Positions 1 through 10,101 of a stretch of 64,000 nt of DNA are shown piece by piece (the stretch's first letter is position 1; each line of letters begins with the position of its first letter). The notes below the pieces were generated by a model. That model saw only the letters and a program-made list of their open reading frames with translations. It searched no databases and had not been told where the DNA came from. The DNA is from Lepeophtheirus salmonis (lineage: Eukaryota; Arthropoda; Copepoda; Siphonostomatoida; Caligidae), in the NCBI RefSeq assembly GCF_016086655.4, contig NC_052135.2, forward strand, positions 47,789,671 through 47,853,670, written 5' to 3'. The position numbers were made by a program, and so were the translations under genes.

Positions 1-4
1 TTTT

Positions 5-400
5 CTAGGTAATATTAGTATTTTTTTTTGAACAACACTCATCAGAGCATTTACTACTATGAATGGTAAGAAGAGGATCATCTTCTAGACATTCCACATT
101 CGACTCCTCGAGTAGACTAGTGTTGCTTTTCACACTACCTAGCGAGACGATTGAACTGTTAACAGAATCAGTATCACCTTCCTCAACTCCCTTTTCGAGT
201 GCTATCACTGAACTTAAAAGTGGGATATTCCTTGATTTCATTTTCAACATTGACTCTTCAGTAGCCTCCTTCAAGGATCCTTTCTCCAAAGTTAGCACTA
301 AACTATTCCGTGTTGAGTTATTAAGCTCTTCAATTATGGATACATTACTTTTTGATATCTCTCTAGGAGTGCAAATTTTTTGAATATCTTCCTACGAGAC
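5..400 (-). CDS. Ser/Glu/Lys-rich open frame, possible exon or decayed coding sequence
   Basis: The minus strand is open from about 400 to the stop at 5. An in-frame TAG lies just upstream, near 395, and two more stops lie above that. The frame then runs EDIQKICTPREISKSNV, continues through a Leu/Glu/Lys-rich stretch, and ends in a Cys-rich tail, CSDECCSKKNTNIT. The composition is acidic, rich in Ser and Lys, and unlike the AT-driven Phe/Ile/Tyr-rich shadow ORFs elsewhere in the window, so selection for coding is plausible. No domain is recognised. The stops upstream mean it is either an exon entered by splicing (the AG before GAAGATATTC is a weak acceptor) or a pseudogene. The polypeptide looks disordered. 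No neighbouring exon could be tied to it. Confidence 0.3.
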
Positions 401-1106
401 TGTCTTTGAACCACCTTTTAAAGATGTATCACTCTTGACTTCAATACACTATTAGTTTACGTCTCTCAACTTGCGCTTTTCTTGTCTGCTTGATTATTCA
501 TTGACTTCTAAAAATTAAAGCTCCTCTAAAGTTTGTGAAGAAATACATCATTATCAAAATATAATAGTCAGAAATAAATTTCTATTAAAATGAGCCTTGA
601 ATATGTATTGCTCCAACCCAACAAATGAAAATATATTTTCTAGTGCCAAAAAGCTTGAATAATATTAAAATCAGGCAATCTATAGCATAATTTGAAATTG
701 AAATGGATATTGAACAGTTTCTAGATAAAAAAAATTCGAACAAAAATCATTTTTACCATTTTTGTTCATATGTGGACAATAATAATAGTAGCTCATAAAA
801 CCAAATTCATTTTTAAAAATAAGGGGGCCGAAATATATATGGTGTTTTAGAGTATATTCGACGTATCGACATAAAATATTTTAAGGTGGACTTTAATTAA
901 GTAAGTAACAAACAAAAATAAACTTTTGTTTATCTCAATTCAATTGTTTTTCATACTGTCAAAACTTTATACTAACTATAACTTTTTTCCTTCTCTTATT
1001 CAACCTTTTTTATGTGTTTATAAGGGTGAGTCTAGTGATCTAAAAAATCATTTTGAATGATAACATTAGATCTACTTTACGTTGATACTATAAAGGAACC
1101 TAAATA

Positions 1107-1612
1107 GTGTTGAGCCTCGGTTCAAGATCGTTTTTTTTTTTTTCAATTCGGTCTTAAGTGCTTTTTTATCGACATTTTTCGACCGATATTTCGGTCACAA
1201 CCGCGATTTCAAACGATAGACCAAAATTTAATTATTTTCTAATCCTGAAAAGGATCTTTTTGATCTGAATCTATGGATCTATTTTCCCATATCCTGATTT
1301 ATGAGCTGTATAAAAATGTTTTATTTAACAAATTTATTAAAATATGACGTTATTTTGCTGATGTTCACTATGACAAAAAAAAACGTGATGTCATCCAAAA
1401 CTCATTTATAGAATCAGTATGGACATAATAATAAATGGAACTTATTCATATCGATATTTTAGAGGGATATATCTAATCTAAATATTTCTTTGATTTCGGT
1501 TTTGGCCTAACTTCTTTATAGGACCAAACAAATTTGGGCCACTAAAAATAACAAAAGTCTTAGACCAGTATCTAATTTTCAGATCCAATCCAAAACCTAA
1601 TGAACATATCAT
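1107..1612 (+). repeat. Dispersed repeat R1, copy A
   Basis: This is a roughly 500-bp AT-rich repeat that recurs at 38300-38970 and 50130-50570 in the same orientation. Shared blocks include the stretch around 1290-1360 (TTTATGAGCTGTA, then ATGACGTTATT), GATGTCAT followed by ACTCATTTATAGAATC near 1387-1420, and the tail near 1530-1600 (GGCCACTAAAAATAAC, then TTTTCAGATCC). No coding potential or terminal inverted repeat is visible. It may be a non-autonomous element. Confidence 0.6.
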
Positions 1613-2579
1613 TAAAAACCCGAATAACATCATTTCTAAATTTTTTTTCCACTTTTTCCAAAATTTCATCGGTATTGTACTTGAGGTATATATATATAAT
1701 GCAAAGAAGTAGTACACATTTGTTCATGAAGTTCATACATAGAAAAAATATATATATTAAAGCTTATTTAGGCAAAGTTGAGACATTAGCCTCACCCTAA
1801 TGTATGTATAACGTATAAGCTTGCCTCCTTTTTTAATTTGATTCACTTTGCACTTTCCTATTTAAAAAAAAATACACACGAAAAATGGTCTTATTAAAAA
1901 ACAAACACATTTGATGTTGCATTTTAGAGCTATCTAATGGTCATTTTGTGCCAGTCCGTGTAAAATCTTGATTCCTTTCACTTTCAAATTGAAGTCACAG
2001 TTTATTGAAAACTTGAGGACAGCTTGAATCACAAATCGTGAGTTTATATGAGTTCCTCTCGGCTCTTATAAAGTGACAATTATAACTGAAACAAGAAGTA
2101 TTCCCGCTATGTAAAGAAATCGCTTGCTTGATTATGATAAATACAACATAATATTCATGCTAAACAGTGTGACTGCAGATGATGTATAAGTCTAAAATAT
2201 CATAGTCTGTGTATAAAGATATGAAAATTGTTGGAATCTGGGCAAGGGTAAATTTTAAAAAAGGTTATGATTGGTAATCGAGAAAATATTGAAAAAATGC
2301 AAGTGTCATGTATTTTGTGCCGACGCCTTTTTGTGTGATGTATAAATAAAATACAGATTTAAAGAGTTCGAAGTGTGTTTTGGTCTTTTCATAATTGTAA
2401 AAAGTGGTTTACGTGCTAGAAGTCCTTTTTACTTCGTTTTTTTTTTTAACTACTATTACTACAATATAGTTTTTGAGAGTCGAAAGTTGTATCTAGCTTG
2501 CCGAGGATAAAATAAGTTATAAGGAATTTTGGCGATACAGTAACTACAATTGTAGCTGATCCTTCGTCTATACCTCAAA

Positions 2580-3230
2580 TTTTACCAGTTCAAGAAATTT
2601 TAATTAGGCTGAAGTTTTCTGGAGTGAAACTTCAATGTCAAATATCCTTTAATTTTTGACACATGAAACATTATTGCATGGAAAAACCAATTAAAACATT
2701 TGAATATGAAAGGGCAAAGAAAAAAGCCATGCTAGAATGTCTTCCATCAAAAGTACGAATTCAAGAGAATATGGAGGCCCAATTGATAGAAGACAAAAAT
2801 GAAGATAACTTGTTCAGAATTGATCAATAAACTCTATCCGAAAAACTAATCGAAGAGGTTAGTGAGATTCAAACTTTGGAAGAAAAAGATTGAGTTAATC
2901 TTTTGGATTAAACAATGAACTGGTAAATGGTATTGTAGAACAAGTACAGACCAAAGGTTCTGATAAGGAAAAAACAAATGGTCTCTTTTAGAAGGAGATA
3001 AGACAAATGATATGATACAGAAGGTAGAAAGCCCAAAAAAAAAAAAAAAAAAAATTCTGGACCATTCTACTCGTGCTTCCTCTATGGGAAAAGAAGTAAA
3101 CTGGATGCAGATATTTCCCCTGTAAGAGAGAAGAATCAGCCACAGAGCTCTAAGTCTGGTACTTCTTGATTGATGGTAGAACGCTCCTGCAATCTGTTTT
3201 TCCATTTTATGTTTTTCAAATAAAACTTTC
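2580..3230 (+). pseudogene. LINE ORF1 (gag-like) remnant with broken zinc knuckle
   Basis: The frame starting near 2565 reads LPVQEILIRLKFSGVKLQC, then a C-X2-S-X4-H-X4-C arrangement at 2636-2677. This is a CCHC knuckle in which the second Cys codon became Ser (TCC, 2645-2647) and the residue before His became a stop (TGA, 2657-2659). A hydrophilic Glu/Lys-rich stretch (MEAQLIEDKNEDNLF) follows near 2770-2820. CCHC knuckles occur in ORF1 proteins that coat LINE RNA. A 20-base poly(A) run lies at 3035-3054. The order ORF1 then RT on the same strand supports one element. Confidence 0.55.
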
Positions 3231-3289
3231 ATTCCATCTGTGTATTTTTATCACACAAGTCAAATAAAGCTTTACTTCTAAATTTATCA

Positions 3290-4545
3290 TTATGAATAAA
3301 GATTTGGTACCTGGAGTTTTGGCTGTGAAAATGGAGCCCATAATAAATAAAAATATTGAAATGGCTCAGTATGACTTCATGAGGTAAAGAACAATTTCTG
3401 ATGTTTTACGAAACATCCCAACAGCTATCGAAACAGTCAGTTACAGAAAAAAATATGAAGCCATTATTGGAGTTCACCTTATTAACGCATTTGATTGGAT
3501 AAATTATTTGTCATATTTTTAAAGCTATTAAGAGACTTCTCCCCAAACAGTGAGGTCACTTTTACATAATGGTTCATCCATCTACTATTTCGTTAAATTG
3601 AGTAGAAAGTAAACAAATTTATCTGAAAAAAAGTTGCAGACAAGGCACCTCTACTATTGATTGCAGCCATGGAATAATTAATACATTATTTTAAATTATA
3701 CATATTTTAAAAAAGTACGCCTGGTTTGGTATTTATTTTAATGCCAAACTCATCTGATGGATGCTTATCCGGATTATGTCCCTTTAACACAAGAAGCTAA
3801 TTCAGAGTTCTTAAAAGAATCAATATCCTACTGGACTTCTTCAAAAAGTATGAAAAGAGATCTGGTTTAATACTCAATTAGGCAAAATACTTTAATTCTT
3901 TCTTTAGGTGCATAGAAGCCAGGTGAGGATCGAAAAGTAAGAAAATGGCTAGTCAAAAATAAAATTCAGATTTTGGGCATTATTTGGTAGTGTCAAGGCG
4001 CTCATATTTTGAAGTGGCATTCTATAAATTGTGCTACGTACCAAAATCTTTCTTGGTGGAGAAATTTGGATCTTCAGAGAAAAAATGATCTATATAATAC
4101 ACAAGTAGTTCCCCTAGTTATATACAAAGCCACTGTTTCGCCTCAATTTGCTATGAAGATGATGAAAAAGGAACAAGAGCGACTTAAAAAGTTATTTCTC
4201 TGATCCTATTTGATCTTCATGACTTAATCTCTCATTGGAGGTGACATAGCACTTCCAGTGAATATAATTCCGCAAATATATATCAATATTTTTATCGATA
4301 TGTCCAGGAAACTGGACCTTGAATGGAGGAAACAGGTTTCATCAAACGAGTTCTACCATAGACTCTTGATTGGTACTGACCTCACTAACGAGAAAATTAC
4401 TGCTCACACCCCAGTATGGGCTACAGCTCAACCCATTATTTGGTCAGCGGTTCCTTTATTCAATGGAGGCTTTATTCTGGATATAATCCGAGGGAAGTTT
4501 AAGAAGCCTTTCTTCTTTAGGAATCTTAGGACTCCAAAGAATTAG
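3290..4545 (+). pseudogene. LINE reverse transcriptase remnant
   Basis: Frames shift at least four times. Segments in order are MNKDLVPGVLAVKMEP at 3292, KKYEAIIGVHLINAFDWIN up to about 3510, the CRQGT block near 3636, and a catalytic region near 3750-3790 where the expected YADD motif is no longer readable. LVKNKIQILGII follows near 3950-3985. Then comes an open stretch at 4009-4203 ending KKEQERLKKLFL, and another at 4258-4545 beginning MNIIPQIYINIF. The order of blocks matches the fingers-palm-thumb order of LINE RTs. The catalytic Asp pair cannot be identified, so the enzyme is dead. Confidence 0.7.
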
Positions 4546-4770
4546 AGAAAAAGCGATGGAAAAAAAATATTTTAAAATTTCGTGACCTAAAGGCGTCATT
4601 TTTACTTCCCTTTAAAAAGAGCAACACAATTTTTTATTGTTCATAGATCCTGGCATTTTAAAAATACTTTTATTAAAGCAACAGACGAAGTTCTATCAAA
4701 TGTGATTACATTTAAATTAAATTTGTTAGGACTTCGAGAAAATTGGAGAAAATGAATTTTATCTTCCCTT

Positions 4771-5034
4771 ATGTATATTTCAGATGGTAGGAAATTTACC
4801 CCAAAATTTCAGATCTCTGCCAATTGTATGAAACTTTATAAGCCATGCCAGGTTGTAAGAAATTTTTTAACAATATACTGCATTCCTTTGTTGATTACAG
4901 AGATGTCAAAATTCTTCATAGATTTACCACCATCAACATCAAGGGTATGGAAATGGACCATTGAATTTAATCAGAAGAGGTTCTATACTCTTCGGATTAT
5001 CTCAAAGGAAGGAGCAGTCTCAACAGAAGTCTAA
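4771..5034 (+). pseudogene. LINE ORF2 C-terminal remnant
   Basis: An open 87-residue stretch lies in line with the RT remnant and on the same strand. It contains KFTPKFQISANCMKLYK and VWKWTIEFNQKRFYTL. Degraded coding-like sequence continues to about 5250 (HPLVDIPPFP). It fits the poorly conserved region downstream of the RT thumb in LINE ORF2. No specific domain is recognised. Assignment rests mainly on position. Confidence 0.45.
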
Positions 5035-5556
5035 AAACAATGAAATTCTAAAGCAATAATTGCTAGAAAGCTTCCGTCCAATGAGCCAATATATCCTTAC
5101 GAACTTAGAGCAATTTTATGGCATCCGCTGGTAGATATACCACCCTTTCCTTGAAAATCCCCAATGCGGATGACATGTTCTGGATTCCGGGGTCAAAAGA
5201 AGTTCAATTCTATCCATTGGTATGACTCCAACATAAGAAGCTGCTAAAATCAATCCTCAGAAGTTTTAGAATTTCTAACCCTGACTTTTGCTTGCCAGTA
5301 TTTATATTGGTTACAATTATTTTTATATAGTAACCATTACGGATGTGTTTTATTTATGATGTTTATTATTATTATTATGGATGCGCTCCATTTTTCTGAA
5401 TTTTAAATCAATGACACTTAACTTCCCCCACTAGAATACAATGTTTGCATGAAATAGGCTATTATGTGTTTATATTTTTCATCTGGCCTCTTTAATAGAA
5501 ATTTCAAAAGTTCTTGTGTGAAAAAATAACTTTTAGCTAAAATGTTTATTTATGTA

Positions 5557-6458
5557 CAGAGAGCGGGGATCAAATTGTTGCCAAAATATTTTTCTACAAA
5601 AAACAACACAAAATATACATATTCTAACTTTTTTATTGAAAATCAAAACTATGACGAGCATATAGGTATATAGTAGCCATTCATTCGATATAATCACCGT
5701 TGGCATCAATAAAGGGCTCAATACGGCCTCTGAACCGGCCGCAGGCTCTTCTGACCATCTTATTTCCATGTTGCCGAATACTTCCTTGATGGAGTCCATC
5801 AGGCTGGCCTTGGTGCTATGGGGATGTCTGGAGCTATGTCTCTCGACATAGTTCCACACAAAATAGTCCAAAGGATTAAGGTTGGGAGAGTTAGGAGGCC
5901 ACAAATCCTTGGTTACGACGTCATAACAGTTCTCAGTTAGCCACTGCATGGAGATTTTGGACACATTGCAGGGCGCTGAGTCCTGTTGCCACACCCAGGG
6001 CAGCCCAGATCCCTCGCCATGGCCTTCATGGACCTAGTAGGGTCATCCTCAACCATCTTCTTCACCTTGTCGACAAAGTCGGTGTCCCTGACCTTCCTGT
6101 CGGCGCCCTCCTCCTTGGGTGCCCTCTTTATGGTGGCATCAACATCCAAGGTGTCCTCTAGCTTCTTACGAATACGCTGAACAGTCCGTAATTTCACTTC
6201 TAAGGTTGAAGCAATCGTTGAATTGGAGATTTCACCTCCATTATTAACCAATGCCATGGCTACGGCGTACTTCGAAAGCTCCTCGTTCCACTTATAGCTC
6301 TTTATCTCCTCATATGATGACGGCATGGTGCTAACTGAACTACGTATCGTCAGCTGACAAGAATGGCTTTCCTATTTGGTAAGCAGTTTTTTATTTGATA
6401 ATGTCGTCTTCAAGTTATCATGGTTTAAAGTAGGCGACAATCTGATCCCCACTGCCTG
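5557..6458 (-). mobile_element. Internally deleted mariner-like element (DD37D type)
   Basis: The element is about 902 bp, flanked by TA dinucleotides at 5555-5556 and 6459-6460, the mariner target duplication. Terminal inverted repeats of about 28 bp match well: the left end reads cagagagcggggatcaaatt and the reverse complement of the right end reads caggcagtggggatcagatt. The ends are well preserved, but the middle of the transposase, with the first catalytic Asp, is missing. This makes it a deletion derivative rather than an autonomous copy. Confidence 0.9.
5681..6326 (-). pseudogene. Mariner-like transposase, internal deletion and frameshifts
   Basis: The N-terminal part runs from Met at 6326 (MPSSYEEIKSYKWNEEL). 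It holds a helix-turn-helix DNA-binding region including STIASTLEVKLRTVQRIRKK, followed by DPTRSMKAMARDLGC. The frame then breaks near 6010. The next segment starts at WVWQQDSAPCNVSK, carrying the second catalytic Asp, and reaches WPPNSPNLNPLDYFVW with the third. There are 37 residues between those two Asp residues, the spacing of DD37D (maT-like) mariners. The C-terminus (RACGRFRGRIEPFIDANGDY) is in another frame, with a frameshift near 5762, and ends at TGA 5681-5683. The first Asp block (SDEK type) is absent. Confidence 0.85.
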
Positions 6459-7414
6459 TATATTTATTTACGTAATTACATACCAAGAATACAAAAAATA
6501 AAATAAAAATTGCGTATTTAAATTTTGGAGATACAAACATCATCAGCTAACAAGGAGTACTCTAGTGATATCTATCAACACAAATGTTGTCTCACGGAGT
6601 GACCATATGTTTTATAACCAAATATCTTCAAGATTGCATCGATACTCCTTTTTTTTTGTTGTCTGTCTTTAATATATATGAATACATATATTTGAGGTTA
6701 GCCGCTGGCAACATTTTACAATCATCAAAGCTCAAGGGAAATCCTTCTTTTTCTACTACTCCAACCTTTGGAACTAATATTTAAATTCAGTAAAGATATC
6801 TTAATTTGAATCACATGCCTTTAGTTTTTTTCAAAATCAATTTTTTTCACTTCAGTTAAAAATTAAGTTGCAGTTTTATAAAACTTAGTAATGACTCGAG
6901 TCAGAGGAATAATTATTAGAATCCCCAAGTTCTGATTCAGTCGTCATTATAAATATTAAATTCAATAATATAAAAATATAAATAATGCTAACATAAATAA
7001 TAAAAAAATAAAAATGCTTGTATTATGTGAATGAATCCTCTAGTCACAAACTTTTTTTACTGGGGACCTGATAAATGAAAGAATGACTTGTGCAGGTCGC
7101 ATAATCTTTCATTTTTGAAACTTGTAAACATTGTCAAATTAATTTTCAGTAAACTTTCTCGTGAAGAAGTTTCTTTAAGTTTATAAACCACATTATAGGT
7201 CCCATAATTATTAGTGCATGACTTTCCAGAAAACTTTAAAAATGGTGATAAATGTTTTGCTTCACACTGACGCCAATATTTTGTTTTTTCAAAACTGTAA
7301 CACTTTTGCTACATATTATGCAACTACCTTTCTGGTACTTTCTTTCCAATAAATCAAACTTTACTGTCCACTCTTATTTGCAAACACGACACTTTTTTTA
7401 TATAGAAGCCATAA

Positions 7415-7492
7415 AGGCGGGCTACCACATCTATTGTGCGTGTACACGTCTGAGTGTACGTGAACACACAAGATAGAGGTGGTAACCCGCCT
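7415..7492. repeat. Imperfect palindrome / hairpin
   Basis: Arms of about 33 bp at 7415-7450 and 7456-7492 pair with a few mismatches and a small indel. The left arm begins aggcgggctaccacatctat and the reverse complement of the right arm begins aggcgggttaccacctctat. It is GC-richer than its surroundings. It could be a tiny foldback element or a cruciform-forming site. No TA or other clear target duplication was found. Confidence 0.6.
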
Positions 7493-8279
7493 CAGTGAAA
7501 TGTGCAGAAAACAGGATCTGAAAATGAAAGAACAGGAAAGATGCATAATTGTTGGATACTAAACGGAGATGAAGAAAATGAATGGATATCCTGCCAGTGC
7601 TATTTGTGCACTGAATATATACTTCTTGAAATGCATGAAACAGCACAAACGTTTATAGTTATCTACAAGAAAATACACATAAAATATACTACAACAATTG
7701 TAAATTTAAGACACATAACAATCAATATCTTCTGGTTTTCTGGATAACATATACAAACTGAAATTTTATCATGAGGTTTCATTTTACATACTTTTTATTA
7801 CCGATATTCATGTATCATCGACGTAGATGAATTTACGTTGCGGGTAAAGGTTTGGTGACTCCTGCTTCGATAAAAAAGCACACCTCTAGTCTTATAACTT
7901 GAATCCAAGTTGAGCCAAGTTTTTTATAAAGGTTTATTTAATCTTTGTAACTTATTATTAAAAATAATGAGTAATTACGCGGCATGTTCATTTTTTAGCT
8001 TTGTAACGCACATGACTCAATTATCGCCAAGGAAATGGTATCTAATCATTGTTAGAAGTCCCTGTCAAAACCAACTAATAAATGGTCCTTATATTTTTTT
8101 GTCAGAATTAGTTTGACAAGAAGAAAAAAGAAATACTGTTACAAAATAAAACCGAAGTCTATTATAGATCAATTGTTTTTTTTTCTTCTTGCTTTCTAAA
8201 ACGTGCAAATATTTGTTTTAACATATTGATATATATATGCATTTTATATACTAACGGGAGTATTCTGCATTATTCTGAG

Positions 8280-8342
8280 TTATTAGGCGTCGATGAACAG
8301 AAAAAAGGACAGCCAAATTCAGTTTTTCTTGGAAATGGCAAT
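8280..8342 (+). CDS. Candidate 21-codon internal exon
   Basis: A 63-bp open segment lies between a possible acceptor (tattctgcattattctgag, AG at 8278-8279) and a strong donor, GTAAGT at 8343-8348. In phase 0 it reads LLGVDEQKKGQPNSVFLGNG plus Asn. The hydrophilic, Gly/Asn/Gln-containing composition differs from the AT-driven shadow ORFs around it. No partner exon was found on the plus strand. It could be chance. Confidence 0.25.
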
Positions 8343-8818
8343 GTAAGTTGTAGGACAACAATTAAATATTAAAGCCTTTGAATAAATTTAAAAAAAATCA
8401 ACATATGTACGTATAGTTGGATCAATTTTAGCCTGTCTAAGGCATATCAACTTCAAGCAATTTAACCAAAAGCACCATAACTGTTCCCACCTATATCAGT
8501 ATTTAATGGAGTTTTAATCATTGCATTATGCTTATAATTTGTATTTACAGTAAATTATTCTAATATAATGAACTTGTACAATTTTTCTGATACTTAAACT
8601 GAATGGGTGTGTGGGTACAAATAAAATGGTACATAAAAAATACGTATATATGTTAGTACAATATAACAAATCACACATTATGAGTTTAGTGCAAAACATA
8701 ATGATTCAAACAAACATGGATCACAGATACCTTTAAATAATTTATTAGTTTATACACAAAAGAACCAATTCTCAGTGAGAAATAGATTAAATCTGCCGTG
8801 TGCTCAAATATCGGTATA

Positions 8819-10099
8819 CCAGGTGTCCGGAAAGTCCTGACTGATTTCTAACTTCCAACTTCATTAAGATCTACAAGGACTAAAAGTAGAGATACAGAGA
8901 AATGTTTTTAATAAAAAAAACTTTGCTTGGTTATAATCTATAATATGTTTTTAACAATTTGGCCTTTAGCTTCCATAACAGCCACAACACGGGGACGGAA
9001 GGAGGAGCAGGTGTTCTTGATGTAGGTGGGATCCATCTTGGCCCAGGCCTTGGTGATACTGGCCTTGAGAGCTTTGGTACTGCTGTGGCGTTTTTTGCAA
9101 GCCTGCCTCTCAATGTGGACCCAGATGCTGAAATCCAAGGGGTTCAGGTCGGGGGAGGAGGGGGCCAGAAGTCCTTATGCCAGAATTCCACATTCTCCTT
9201 CAACCACTTCTGGGTGTTCTTGGCTGTGTGTGTGGGTGCCCCATCCTGCTGGAAACACACCCTCTTGCCAGGATACTCCTTCCTGATCCATGGGACCACC
9301 TTGGTCTTGAGCACCTTGATGTAGTCCTCCGAGGTGAGTCTGTAGCCCTCTAGAAGAAGACTGGAGGCATGGCTTTACCATCTGAGCCAACAACTCCAAG
9401 CATCATGATGCTGGCTGGGTGCTTGGTCATGGACACATATTTCTCAGATCCCACATAACCATTAAGGCTAATGTAGCGATCATTTTGGCGGTTGTGGCCT
9501 GTATCCACTGTAAAAGTTTTCTCATCGGAAAAAATGAGAATTCTGTCCCCATTGCTTTTCATGTTGATCAAAATCTTCTTGCATCGGATGTATCTGCCCT
9601 CCATATTGGCCATGGACAACATGGGACGGGTGGTGCAGACCAAGGTCTGCCCCCAATGTCCTTGACAATTCTGGCAGCAGGAGTCTTACCCATGGTGTTC
9701 TTCTTGGCAATTGTTCTGATGCTCAGAAGAGGGTTTATCTTGATCTGGGCCCTGATCTTCTTCTTAGTGGCCTTTAAGATAGGTATCCTACTTCAAGGCT
9801 TGTGTTCAAGGCCTTTCCCCTTGTCCAACCTCCTCTTGATCCTGCCAATGGTGCTGGCGGACATGCTGGTGGCCTCAGAGATCTTCTTGTGGCTGATTCC
9901 TGCACGAAGCAGAGCAGTTACTTCATGTCCTTTAACCCTCAATGTCAAAAACAATTATAAGTTTCAAAATTTTATTGAAACAAAACTTGTTAATCTGAAA
10001 ACGGTCTTTAAATTTTATTTACGTAACATTTACGTAAAAGTCTATGAAACCTCGAAAAAAGCCATAGAAGGAACTGGTCAAGACTTTCGGGACACCCGG
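8819..10099 (-). mobile_element. Near full-length mariner-like element, inactive
   Basis: The element is 1281 bp, the usual mariner length, flanked by TA at 8817-8818 and 10100-10101. The terminal inverted repeats read ccaggtgtccggaaagtcct on the left and, as reverse complement of the right end, ccgggtgtcccgaaagtctt. It contains one transposase gene on the minus strand. Subterminal AT-rich DNA lies at about 9960-10080 upstream of the gene. It is inactive because of stops and frameshifts. Confidence 0.92.
8938..9947 (-). pseudogene. Mariner-like transposase pseudogene
   Basis: Reading from about 9947 down: RVKGHEVTALLRAGISHKKI and SATSMSAS-like sequence form the first helix-turn-helix, then IGRIKRRLDKGKGLEHKP ends at a TGA where a Gly codon would be expected. 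After a second DNA-binding region and a frameshift near 9640, the frame 9643-9350 holds the first catalytic block (IFSDEKTFTVD) and MMLGVVGSDGKAMPPVFF. A one-base loss near 9355 shifts to a frame with VCFQQDGAPTHTAKN (second Asp). Another one-base loss near 9158 leads to DLNPLDFSIW (third Asp) and the C-terminus ending at 8938. All three Asp codons survive, but at least one nonsense change and three frameshifts kill it. Confidence 0.88.
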
Positions 10100-10101
10100 T
10101 A

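Larger units (their letters stand above)
2560..5395 (+). mobile_element. Decayed non-LTR retrotransposon (LINE)
   Basis: The plus strand carries remains of a two-ORF LINE in several frames with many stops. An ORF1-like part lies at about 2560-3230 and includes a degenerate CCHC zinc knuckle. A reverse transcriptase part follows at about 3290-4545. Residual RT cues are AFDWIN near 3488 (first catalytic block), CRQGTS near 3636 (the remnant of the RQGxPLSP block) and the W..R.L.L...LYNTQVVPLVIYKA block near 4050-4130, typical of the RT thumb in L1/Tx1-like and related LINEs. An IGGDIALP motif near 4230 is also typical. The C-terminal part continues to about 5160. A TTA microsatellite at 5361-5380 may mark the 3' end. 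It cannot be active. The clade is an inference. Confidence 0.75.

Noticed and set aside
8931..9399. Several overlapping minus and plus ORFs (8931-9113, 8959-9324, 9026-9286, 9175-9399)
   Set aside because: Off-frame readings of the same transposase pseudogene.
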